Assembly (NCBI GenBank): GCA_003415625.1
Contig: PYIU01000001.1
Span: forward strand, 6,574,210 to 6,638,209
Reading direction: 5' to 3'
DNA: 64,000 nucleotides
DNA from: Aquanectria penicillioides
Taxonomy: Eukaryota > Ascomycota > Sordariomycetes > Hypocreales > Nectriaceae
Part shown: positions 49,758 to 60,957 of the stretch, piece by piece
How the letters are laid out: the number at the start of each line of letters is the position of its first letter
Numbering within the stretch: the stretch's first letter is position 1
Notes under the pieces: generated by a model
Told to the model about the DNA's origin: nothing
Seen by the model: only the letters and a program-made list of their open reading frames with translations
Database searches by the model: none
Translations under genes and position numbers: made by a program

Positions 49758-52700
49758 TGTGAAAGTTAGAGCTCTTGCGCAGGCGAGGCGATGCCACAAT
49801 CATGGAAGCTGTAGGAGTGTTGGCTGAACGGAAATCGGAGGGCAGAATGCGAGACGAGGAAACCAGACGGCGACAAAGTATCGTGCTGGGAATAGCGTCG
49901 CAATGTCGACGTCGAGGGAGTGATAATCGTGTAAGTCGTCGTGGGAGTGACAAATCTAAGGGACTGGGTTGGATTCAATATTGTGCGAATCGTGACGGTT
50001 CGTAACAAGTCGTAAAGTTGGGTCGCGGGAGGAAATAGCTGGTGTCGTCAATTCGATTTCCTCGTGAGATGAATTTCGATGAGGAAGGCGGTTAAAGGGG
50101 GGAGCGGCGGATGGGAGGAAATCGTCGTTGACGGCGGGCTCACAGGACAACTATCAATATCCTGAGCTAGATGTATCAGCAGCGTCGTCGCTTTTTACCA
50201 ACCCCCCAGTCGTAGATCGTGGGTCGAGAGATGTTGGGGTCGTCGGGTTGGGCACCAGCTGGTGTTATGCTCTCCCTATCGAACCGGGGGGACTCGGCTC
50301 GTGAGTCCTTGTCGATTCGAGCACGCGCTGAGCTAGAGGCAAATGAGGAAAGATTTCTTCTCCCCAAAGCGAGGCAGAGAAAACAAAACAGAGGATTGGG
50401 AGAGGTGAGCGGTCGCGGGTTGCGGACCACACAGGACCAGGGGGGAAAAGCCCCAAAAGACCAAGACAGGTGGGTTGTGCCGCGGCCAATGACGCCGGCG
50501 AGCTTGTTTGGATCGTCGGCCAGGCAAGGTCAGTCGTCGCACCAGGCGTAATGCAACGAAGCGACTGGCGGGGACGGCGTGACGGGGCGCGGCCCCATCA
50601 ACAACGGCAAGGGAGCGAGGGCAGTCGACTGGCGAGCTGGCGCGCTGGTCGGCAGGGGAAAGGCAAGGGAGCGACAGGTAAATTACGTAGTCGGCTTGCC
50701 TGTAATTCTGGTTAGTTCATGGTCCGTTTTGGCTGGCTTTTCGGCGTCGGTTTTATTTTGTGTAAGCCATGGGAGTTGCCCATTAAACACGGGCTGGATT
50801 CAAAGACCAAAGTGGAGAAGTCAGGCAATGATGGGTAAGGCACCTACCTACCGGTATTTAGCCCAGTCAAATGAGGACGGGAGGGGTTGGGTATCTCAAA
50901 ATCAAGAAAGCGATGAAAAAAGAGAAGGCGGAAGAAGAAGGAGGAGAAAATAAGAGAAAGGAGAAGTAGAAGGCTGCAAATCTGTGACTTTTTTTTTCCT
51001 TGAGTCACGTTGATCAGCAGGGGCGTCTTTTTCTTTCCTTCCTCGCCGTTTCTTTTGTTTCCCCCTCACTCTGATCTATCTTTCTCGATTGATCACCCCC
51101 TTGTTGCCCAGACAAGTAGGTAATACCAGCATGTGGCAACGCCAGGAGATATTCGAGATGGCGATGGGGGCGTTTCGGGCAGGGGAAGGGAGAAAAGGGG
51201 AGTCGTCGAGGTACTTATCCCGAGGAAGGGGCATATATGTATGTGCAGGTACACTCCAGATGAGGGCAGCCACTGAGAAGCGGCCGGGATGTCAAAAATG
51301 CACAACCCACCAGGCGCATCGAGAGAGCAGCAGCGTGAATGGTCGAAGGCGGGGCGTGGAAGGGGGAGTGGGAGAGTGTAAGGGAGTGGAAGAGTCACGC
51401 ATAAACATGATGGCATTGGCTCCATCCCATCCATCATCACCAGCCCATCACTACCCACCCTCCTGCGTCCCGCGTACAATGTGCCCTCCGTTCATTGTGC
51501 GTCCACCACCACCATCTCTGCGCTCCCACTGCTACTTGACCCAACCCAACCCAACCCAGCAACCAGACCGAAGCAGCAGGATAAACTGCATGTCCATGAT
51601 CCACCATCCGGCAAGCCACCTAAATATGCACCCGCGACCCTCGATTAGACTCATGGGCCAACCATAGGTGCCCAGCCTGGTGTTGCTGTCTGCAGGGCCG
51701 GTCGGCGAGACCACTCGGGCGCCCACTTTGTTTGGCTGGGCCAGATCTTAACCCCCCTGCCAGGCGCCGCACGCACACTATGCGTTGTGCACATGAATTC
51801 CCGTTCCCTGGCGAGGAGTGAGCAAATAGGCTTCCCTCCTGCTCGACTCCATTCCCAGCCACCCAAATATCAGAATCAGAGCATCTTGGCGAGGCGAGCA
51901 GGCACTACTGCTCACGTCTGATGCTACTGCCCCGTATCTAGAATAAGGTTCCCAGGCGATACGTCCTGTCCTTGCCATCATGTCTCCCTTGAGCCTAATC
52001 GTAATTGGCAGGGTGCTGGCAAGGGTACTGGGATGTCCCTTCAATCATCGGCAGACACCAATGTCTGAATGCTGCACTGCACTGTTTCGCCCAACATTGC
52101 GAGGCCAGACCCGCGACCAACGAAGCAACTGTGCCTGAATCGCCTCACGAAGCATGGAAGGGATCCAGTGGCTTCTTCGCCGATCAGCCTACGATTTTAT
52201 TGGTCTTGTACACGTGCATTGCCCTTCTGTGAGTCCTCTTTTTTTTTTCCAGCCCTTCGCCTCCTTCACGCATCCACTCATATCTATCTACATGTACCTC
52301 GTCTTCTTGTCAGGCCGAACAGCCTCGACGTCTGTGTATCGTATCAATGCTTCCCAGAATTTCTTAGTCCGTCACGGAGCATGTCCGTCCACCATATCAC
52401 TCAATCACCCTTGTCCACCCCCCTCCAAAAGACCCTGGGCCCCGTCGTTCGATCTCCGTGACATCACGCGGGGTGGCCAAACCTAGGCAACTAACCCAGA
52501 CCAGATCAGCCAGGTGTCATCGCCACTGGCGGGCCGAAATATCAAACATGGAAACAGACTGAGACATGAATGATAGGATAGGATGGCCTTCGTTGAGTGA
52601 GCCTCTTACCCGAGGGGGGTTGAACTCTCACACTCCTTCCAGGCCCAGAGCCTAGGGTTTGAATTTTGCCATGTATTTATGTCCGCATTGTGTGCCTTGT

Positions 52701-55700
52701 GCGCGTGTATCACCAAAGCCCCAGAGACGCCTGTGCCCTTATCCTTATCTATCACCTCCCGAGTTGTTGAACCATCCGGGGGAACTTCTTCTTCACAGGG
52801 CGGCCAACACTGTCGAATCCTTCCTTTCCCCGCGTCCGTACCCACGATTCAACTTCTAGACCCTTACACTGAGGGCAGACCTCGGATCATAGTGGGACGG
52901 AAACCCAGGCTTGACCCGTTTCCTCGACGACGGACTCGCAGCCGCTCGATTTGCACCCGACTGGCGCTTGCCCATCCCTCCAACAACCATTACGCACTAG
53001 TGACAGCGGGGAACAGGGAGTCTAATCCTCAGCCGTTAGTGACCCCAGCACACGACAACCCTGCCGATCAAGAAAGCCTAGCAAGACCTCATCAAATAAA
53101 TACAGCTACTATGTGCAGATGCAGCGATGGATGAGGAACGAGGGATCCAAGTACTGCTACATGTACCACTGGGCACCAAGAAGGCCAACGCAGAGGTACA
53201 GTACCAGACCGCTCTATCGCCTTCATTCCCATCCATTCATCCACCCAGTGACGAGCCCGCTGGCGCCCTGCGGGCGAGATGCAGTCGGCGGGAACTAGCT
53301 GGAGCGTTGCTTGGCTGGACATGGAGGGTGTCCCCACGCTCAGTCCCACGAGTGCCTCCGATTCCGCCTTAGCCTCGTGCAGCAATCCCACAGAGTCTGG
53401 CCCGAACAGGTATCGTCAACCTCTCACCGCTTCGATGTGCAATGCGCCAAAAAGCCGCAAAGTTTTCTGCCACCCGGCGCGAACGGGGATTCGGGCGAGG
53501 GACGCGTTGTCGTTACCCCAAGTCCTGACTCTAGCATTCCGCTTGTCTGTCCAATCCCACCCGGCCTTCTTGTAGCGGTCAGACCCGAAGGCTTCCTCTT
53601 TCGTCATCGGACAGCCCAAGCAGAGACACTGACAGTAACTAGTCGATCATGGCAACCAGGCAGTGGACAGCGAACAAACCACACTGCTATCGATTTAGTG
53701 TTTTGCATTTCCCTGGTGTCTTACATGCTTTGGTCTACCTGCAAGTCTGTCAGTCACCCTTGCCTGCTTGCTTGCCTCCCATCTCTTGGCTCAGCACAAC
53801 GGCGCCGCGAAACACCCAACCCATCGACCGCATGAGGACGTCCACCCATGTTACGACCCTGCCCCCGCCACCCCTATAGGGTCCTTGGGATGATGTGTTG
53901 TTGTTTTTGGGTCGGTTCTTGTTTCAATAAATCTCCGCCTCGATCTAATGTACGTGGCTCCTCTAGGCCATCGAGACGGTGCGAATGTATTGGGTCAAGT
54001 TCATGCTGCTGACTTAGAGCCGGTTGGTGAGAGGATGCCCGCCCCCTCGGACTTGGGAAACCACGGCATTGGCTGGTGAATCAAACAAAAAAAAATTTGC
54101 TTGCAAGATGGTGTGTATGGGGATGCGGATGCGCGTGTCATTCAGATGGGTGCGCATGAAGGTGTGGGTGGGTGCGCAGATGTGTGTTTGGTTGTTCTTG
54201 TTCGTTCGTCTAGAAACGGCACTGCATCAGAAACGGCACCTCGTTCATCTCAGAGCAGTACTTCGAAAGATGAGTCAGTATCATGTGAAAGCATCAACTA
54301 CATCAATAACAACACCACCCATGCATTGACGCTTGATCCCTCGCAGCGAACAACCATGGCATTCAATCCTTGCGCATCGAATACTAGGGACGGGGGTTTT
54401 TATATAAAAAATACTAATAATAATAAATAAATAAAATAAAAAACGTGGATTTTTCGATCCAAGCCGGTATCATTAGCCCCCAAGCCCGGCAGCCACCCTT
54501 GAAGGGTAGGATGCTAAGTCCTGTAGTCCGTTCCTGCCATGTGCGTGCTACTTCGTACTGCATGTGAGTGATCCCTCGAGTGAGGTATGGAACAGGCGGG
54601 CATGGGATAGCGCGGTACGGCCCAGTCCATACCATCAATAGTGCAGTAGAGGTGACCCCAAGTGTCAAACGCCATGCACAGCCCCTGCAGCCTCACGCGA
54701 CCCGACGATGGTTGCTTTTCTGCCCAAAGCCAAGACAGGTGTCCCGACTACAAGCCAGCTAACGAACCACGTTTGCAGTTGTGTGGCCACCAGGGTTGCC
54801 TCGTGTAGAGTAGAGAACTCTGCAAAGGGTTACAGTAGCGCGAGCATAAAATGGATAATTCCGTCGAGAATTGAACATTTCCAAGTGAAAACTAATCAGG
54901 AGGGAGAAACCGTGCTGCAGATAGGCCTCACCGTATTATACAGTGCCGGGATGCGTGCTCCGGAATGGACGGAGGTTCGGAGGGGCACGAGACCGTTGAA
55001 TAGGACGGGTGTGGCGAGGCGACCACGGAACACGGAAGGCTGGGCTCGGGACGCCGGGACGTATAACAAAATCGGGTAACCTAATTATCAGGGGAAAGAA
55101 ACAACGATGCCGTGCCGACAAACATGGCAGCCCGTCGAATTAGACGACGACGAAACAAGCACATAGGCATTAGATGACGCTCAGATTCGTAGCGCCAAAT
55201 CCTTCGAGTTTCCCTGTTCAGCTCAATCCAGGTCGGTCGAACATGCCGCATTCTCGCGTTCGTTAGAGATCAGGTCCCCTTCTTGACGACATTGGACGAC
55301 GACAAAGTAAAATGGTTTTGTTTCACACCATGGAGCAAGAGCAACCCACGGGCGCTTTATGTTCTACTGAAAGAATTCATCAGCTCCAGTTGAATCATGA
55401 TCGATGCCAACAATTAGCTATACCTTGGTAGAAGAATACCCGGTTGCTGTGGGGTCGTGTCACCTTTCCAAAATAGCCTGCGTCGCTGCAACGCAGAGTT
55501 AACCCCGACAGAAAACGGCAAGACTAGCCGGACGGGCCTCTCTTAAGTCCCTGAGTTGAGCGCGAAAGATGCGTAATTTACTATATGGTGTCCCGTCCCC
55601 TGTTTATTTAGCTCGTTCGGAACCGGGTTAGAGATGGAAGGGGACAGAAGAGGAACATGGTGGTTAAATGCGAGGGCAACGACAGGGAATAAATGCAAAT

Positions 55701-57066
55701 ACTTCGTTCCTTGTCTTGTAGATGGACTTGCCTTGCTCCGCCCCCCCCCCCCCCTTTCACTCACCCAACATATCGATTTCTCTACGGAGTATCCGTCCGT
55801 ACTTACAGCCAAGGAAGCCCCAGGATCTCCTCCTTCAACCTACGGCCCGGCTTGGGGACTGTGCAAACGAGCCCTCACTGGCTCAACTACGGAGTAGGCC
55901 ATCGCCTACCGGCCCATCCGCGAGCGCTGATTCAACAACCCTCCAAGATATCATTCGCACGCCAGGTTGACGACCAGCCAAGACGAGAGAGGCCGATAGG
56001 TGCGTCATTCTGTCCGACGATTACTTGCCTTAGTGGCTGCGGCTCCCGTGTATTTTTGGCTCCTGATCTGGTCCGGCTCCCATTCAGCCACGCTCCGTGC
56101 TGCCTTCGGCAGTCCGCCCGCCACGACTTCCTGGTCTGGCTGTCTTTCTCCCCCAATCGGCTGTCACCACACCTGGGATCCGTCTCATCGCGCTCATCCT
56201 CACTCATCCAACCAATTTCTCACCGTCACCACCACCAGGCCGGTGCGTGCGATTGCCGTTGCTTATCGAGTTGTCGCCGCCTACTCAGCTGCGATATCCA
56301 TCGTACTGTTGTTGTTGCTGCTGTTGCTGCTGTTGCTCATCCCGCCCACATGCCTTTCCCGTCTCTTTGACCACAAGCCCGCAGGACCGGAGTCTCTTGT
56401 CTCCGTGTGTCGGTCTCTGGCTCTGCCTTGCCGTTCGGTGTTGCCGCTGATGACCCAGGCCCGAGGCCCCTTAGACGGAACCACCCGTGACCCCCGTTCA
56501 TTGTGTGTTGTGGTGGTGCTTGTTTTTTTTTTTTTTTCTTTCTGAAAAGGGCCCTCGGACATTCGAGTCTTGGTTGGGACTGGGGTATTCCCCGTCCGTC
56601 ATCTTGGACGCCCCGCGGCCTTGCTCACTTCCGAGAGCCTTGCCCTCGTATCACGCTGTACCGCGCCTCGTTCACTTTGGTAGTCGAACTTCATCGCCTG
56701 GAGGTAGTTCGCTTACTTGGGACTGTTCTCATCCCTTCGGTGCCGATATTGTTTGGATTCTCGAGAGTGATAAATCTTCATCATGTCCATGAGGGAGGGC
56801 CTCACCACACCAGATCATCGCCCTCTCCGCCGTCAGCCTCGCCACTTCCTGTCATATCCGTCTCCTTCCTGCTCATAATTTGTCGCCAAATTTACCAACA
56901 GTGGCTGGCCTAAGCTACATTCAACTACGGTATTCATAAGACATAACACGCCTCGAGGCCAGAGTCCACTTGCATCCCCTTTTGATATATCGTCCCACAA
57001 CCACAAACACTCTGCATTTCCATCTACCAATATCACCCGCCTTCGCTCCAAAAAGCTCCACCGACA
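49758..57066. other. Gene-poor 7.3 kb interval
   Basis: The longest stretch without a supportable gene. Open frames up to about 225 codons exist but are compositionally biased, overlap on both strands and lack domains. It must contain the promoter of the giant gene at its left end and that of the DUF7053-like gene at its right end; about 56000-57060 is pyrimidine-rich like a long fungal leader. A C14 run lies at 55741-55754. I see no transposon ends, tRNA or rRNA. Confidence 0.55.
55741..55754 (+). repeat. Poly-C tract (C14)
   Basis: A run of 14 C residues in noncoding DNA. Confidence 0.9.
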
Positions 57067-57681
57067 ATGAGGACGAAACGTTATTTCAGTTACAGCGTTC
57101 CTATTCCCGCCAATATCCCTCCAGCCGTCGTCGTCGCACATATCCAGACCTTCACTCCCTTTCTCAGCAATCACGAGGCCATGACCCACTTCACCGAGTC
57201 TGCCCCCCACCCTTCCCAAGTTGGTGACGACCCCTTCTTCGGCTCTTGGGACGACTCGTTCCGCTCCTTCAATGCCACCGAGCTAGTAAACCTCGCGCCC
57301 CGGCTCACCAGAGAAGTCAATTACGATGTGCTCTTTCAAGCTTTCCCCGACGGCATGCGTTGCCGGGCCGCCGCTCCCGCCGGCGTAGTCGTCCGCTCCG
57401 AGTACATCATCCGGCCCCGCCTCGGGCCCACGTCTCCCGGGTCTGATAGCACCGGGAGCTCGCCCACCGTCGTCGGAGACGAGTACGAGCTTCATGAGGA
57501 CAGCGAGGTGGAGACCAACTCGCTGTTGATGCCCTTTGTTGCTGATGCCGCCATCGCAGCTCATCGAGCGATTGTGACGGCCGTCGTCGAAGAAATAGTG
57601 AAAAACTACTTTGGCGCCGCCGTCTCTATCGGCTGGGAAAACGGCCAGGGCGGAGCGTGGCGACGTGTCACTCCTTCTTGA
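57067..57681 (+). CDS. DUF7053-like fungal protein
   Basis: A single-exon protein of 204 residues. The start MRTKRYFSYSVPIPANIPPA, followed by VVVAHIQTFTPFLSNHEAM, resembles a family of short fungal proteins that I recall as DUF7053 (typically M-R-x-K-x-x-F-x-x-S-x-P-x-P). The middle is beta-rich with EVNYDVLFQAFPDGMRCRAA and VVVRSEYIIRP, and the C-terminal helix is AAHRAIVTAVVEEIVKNYFG, which suggests a lipid-binding-like (SRPBCC) alpha/beta fold by inference. No signal peptide or membrane segment is visible. The function is unknown. A stretch GSDSTGSSPTVVGDEYELHE looks like a disordered insertion between the beta region and the last helix. Confidence 0.82.
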   Translation: MRTKRYFSYSVPIPANIPPAVVVAHIQTFTPFLSNHEAMTHFTESAPHPSQVGDDPFFGSWDDSFRSFNATELVNLAPRLTREVNYDVLFQAFPDGMRCRAAAPAGVVVRSEYIIRPRLGPTSPGSDSTGSSPTVVGDEYELHEDSEVETNSLLMPFVADAAIAAHRAIVTAVVEEIVKNYFGAAVSIGWENGQGGAWRRVTPS

Positions 57682-58727
57682 ACTAGCACTCCAGACATGA
57701 GGGGAGTATATTCGATTCGGCGAATGTAATGTACCATGAGAAGGGGTCTAAGGCTGAAGGAGGAAACGAGTTCATCTGAAAGAAATGGGCATCCGGCGTT
57801 AAGTTGTGATTGGGACCACCGACTGGATCGGGCTTGGTCTCATTTGGGTAACCTCAAGATGTTGTTGTTTGCTTTAAAGATATCCCAGGAGAGAAAGGGC
57901 AGAGGATACGGCATGTCCCTCTCCAATGAAGAGTGAAAGACTCTGTTAAGGCCAGGAAGAGTGACATAGACGGGAGCTAGTTATTCTTTGGGTTCTCATT
58001 TCTGTCTTTCTTGGCACATATTGCTTTTGTTTTGCTCTTCTCTCTTTGTACGTGTATATATGTATATATATATAAATATAAATATACAAACATATATATA
58101 TATGTCCATGGATACTCCAGCTCAGTGCCTAGAAGTTGATTTCTTCATCGATCCCCATCGGTCCTCATCGATCTCTACACATCTCAAAGCCAGAACCAGC
58201 GTTTAGCCAACGGGGTCGTACCAGTCGCAAGGCATCCTACGCAGCTTAGACCATCACACCCCATGTACAAAGCAAGTTCTACAAATCAGCTGCACAACCT
58301 AATGGTCATTGGACCGTTTCACCACTGGAATAGCAAGCAAGACACGCAACGCAGTTCACACGGATTAAACAGAGAAACAGACTCAGTTTGGTATCTATAC
58401 GCAGTGCCGTCTATCCCCGAACCCTCCCAAGAAATAAAAATGTCAAGACATTTACACCTTGCTGTCCAGTCACAGGGGTGTTTTCCTAAAATCGCCTTCA
58501 TCGGCGCCGAGTCCGTTCATTGTACATCCAAACAAAGTTCCCCCAAGCCAAGACAAAGAAGAAGAAAAGAAAAATAAGCAAGGCATATCGCTGATGACAT
58601 AATAAAAAAGGGCACCTCTGGCCATTCCTTGCCACAAGATGCGGCTGTCACAGGAGTCAAAAAAGAAGTAAAGGAAGAACAAAAAAGAAGTCACCAAATC
58701 ATGGGTCAACTGAGATGGGCACCCATA
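57682..58727. other. Intergenic region between convergent genes
   Basis: About 1 kb between two stop codons, containing the 3' ends of the DUF7053-like and CRZ1 genes and an AT microsatellite. No gene is supported. Confidence 0.6.
58055..58104 (+). repeat. Imperfect (TA)n repeat
   Basis: Alternating TA units with ATG, AAATA and CAA interruptions, about 400 bases beyond the DUF7053-like stop codon. Confidence 0.85.
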
Positions 58728-60957
58728 TTACCGGCCTCCAAAATCACTTGCATATCCCATCTCTCCAAAATTTTGGCCCATGCCACCCTCGCCGTAGCCA
58801 GTTCCGGGACCACTCACGTAGCCACCGTCTTCATTCTCATCGTAGTCGCTGGCATCGAAGGACGACCGACCACTGACATCGTCATCCATGCCACCGCCCA
58901 CATCAGGTGCAGACCAGTTCATTTGAGCCAAGACAGGGTACTGGGCCAGCAGAGCGGCCGGGAGCATGTAATTGCCGCCGGCATCCATGGGATACGTAGG
59001 AGTAGCATCCATACTCATGGCTCCAGGGGGAGCCGCTAGGTTTTGGGCCATGTTTTGTTGCATTCTCTGCTCTTGCCAAGCACGCTGTCGCTCCAGCATC
59101 TCTTCGTCTAATAGGGGCTTGATGCAGATACGACCGGCCTCGGACCGGAAGTGTCGGCCGAGAGCATCAGCACGAGCGAATCGCCTGCCGCAGCCCCACT
59201 GGCCGCCGACCTTGAGATCGCCCTTGCAGACGAACTTCTTCTCGCCAGAGTGAAGACTCTCGTGTCGCTTTCGATCATGCTGCCGAGCAAACGCCTTACC
59301 ACACACTGTACACACAAATGGTCGCTCATCTGTATGAGTCCTCAAATGCGAACGCAGATTGTAGGCACGAGTGAATCGTTTAGGGCAAAGTGTACATTGG
59401 AATGTAGCGGGGTGCTTTTGAACACGCTTGGCGGCGCCACTGTCCTGACTGTTCTGGTACTCAGGGTCTGCCAGGCGCAAGGCAATGACGTTGTTAGGCA
59501 CCGCGGATGTAGATTGCCTTCTCCGCGAAGGCGAGGCTGTCGCCTGCCTGTCAAGAGGCGACAGGGACCGGGAGGCGTCTGATCGCGCTGCCAGGTCAGC
59601 CCCGAGCGATGGGGACAGGCTGTTGACATTGCCGGGCCGGTTCAGTAGGTGGCCACCAGGGTGGAAGGGGTCTGTAACGGCACGAGGTCGGGATCGAGGA
59701 CGGCCTGGAAACTGTTAGATGAGATTTTATGCGGTCAATGAATGGAATACATACCCCGGTCCGGGGGGGTCAAGGAATCTTGGTCCATGCTCGACTTGGG
59801 GGCGTCAAACGGACCAGGCTTGGCGTTGTTTGGAGCAAAATCAATGTTGATTGCAGGAGGCGCCATCTGGCCCATGTCAGGACCGGACTGGAGGGTCGGG
59901 AATGCCTCAACAGATCCAGGAAGATCAGGGTATGCAGAGGGGGCTCCGTATGTGCTGCTTAGGGGCGCAAGACCACCAAAGGCAGATTGGGCATCGGGCA
60001 TCTGCTGCGGAACGATGCGAGGGCTGATAGCGGGACTGTGGGAAGGGCTTCGACCCTGGTGCCCGGGGCTGTTGTCTGAAATGCTAAAGTTCCCAATGCC
60101 CAGAACTGGCTCGTAAAGGCTTCCGTCCGAGGGACGCTGATGGGGGAATGACCACCAACATCTCCATCAAAGGTGTCGGAGCTCACGAGGTTCGGCGAGG
60201 GTGCAACCGAGGAGACATCCGAATACTCGGAGGGAGTGCGACGATGACCCTGGAACTGAGGCTGATTCCAATCGCCCATGTGGCCCGGCAGTAGTGCTGC
60301 TTCGGGTCCCAGTGAGGTGTGCCTTGAGTGGCCACCTGGTGGAGAGGAGAACTGGTGCTGGCTGAAGGCGGGCGACTGATGGGCCGAGCCAGGCTGGTGA
60401 CCATCAGGTTGAAGGAGATGGGGAGGGGTCGGAGAGTGTGTCTGCGGGGACGTCATGTTGTTGATGTCGCTGGGGTTGAGAGTTGGTTGATCGAACAAGG
60501 GAGTGTTAAACTGATCGCCCTGGCCGCCAGTGGGCGGGAACAGAGAAAAATCACCGTCGTTCAAGTTTGGCGACAGGTAGGAAGGTTGCGCCTGAGCGTT
60601 GAACGACAGCGTGGAATCGGGGCCGGTGGTCGGCGCCGACTGGCCAAAGGGAGTGGTGCTATTGGGATCGAAGGCGGCGGGGTCGGCGAGGCTGGCCTGT
60701 GGGAAAGGACTCTGCTGCTGTGGCAGTGAAGGAGACTGCTGGGGGCTAAGGAAGTTGTTGTTCCCGTTAAAGGATGAGTCAAAAGAAGAGTTGTTTGTGG
60801 CGAAGGACTGATGAGCGGATTGTTCCAAAGTGAGGCCTAAGCCGACGGAGGCATCGTTGGGTGGGTATGGGGTCGGCGAAGGGGAGTGAGATTGACTTAT
60901 ATGAGGCTGTTGATGGCCGGCCGAAGGAGACCGGCCTCGCTGTGCATGTTGATCCAT
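58728..60957 (-). CDS. CRZ1: Calcineurin-responsive C2H2 zinc-finger transcription factor Crz1
   Basis: Transcription factor dephosphorylated by calcineurin when cytosolic Ca2+ rises; it then enters the nucleus and activates ion-homeostasis and wall-stress genes. About 727 residues. The N-terminal half is Ser/Pro/Gln-rich with many SP sites. A calcineurin docking motif of PxIxIT type, PAINID, lies near residue 366-371 (about 59850). Near residues 504-595 are C2H2 fingers [20 protein letters not shown] and [20 protein letters not shown], then a variant third finger with CKGDL and [15 protein letters not shown]. Exons: 59755-60957 and 58728-59704, with a 50-base intron. Exon 1 reads through only if one base is missing from the G5 run 60142-60146; the corrected phase matches exon 2. 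Without this, the docking motif would be lost from the model. Assignment is firm. Confidence 0.93.

Noticed and set aside
51089..51667. 192-codon plus-strand frame in the gene-poor interval
   Set aside because: No domain, biased composition, and no splice-linked partner exons.
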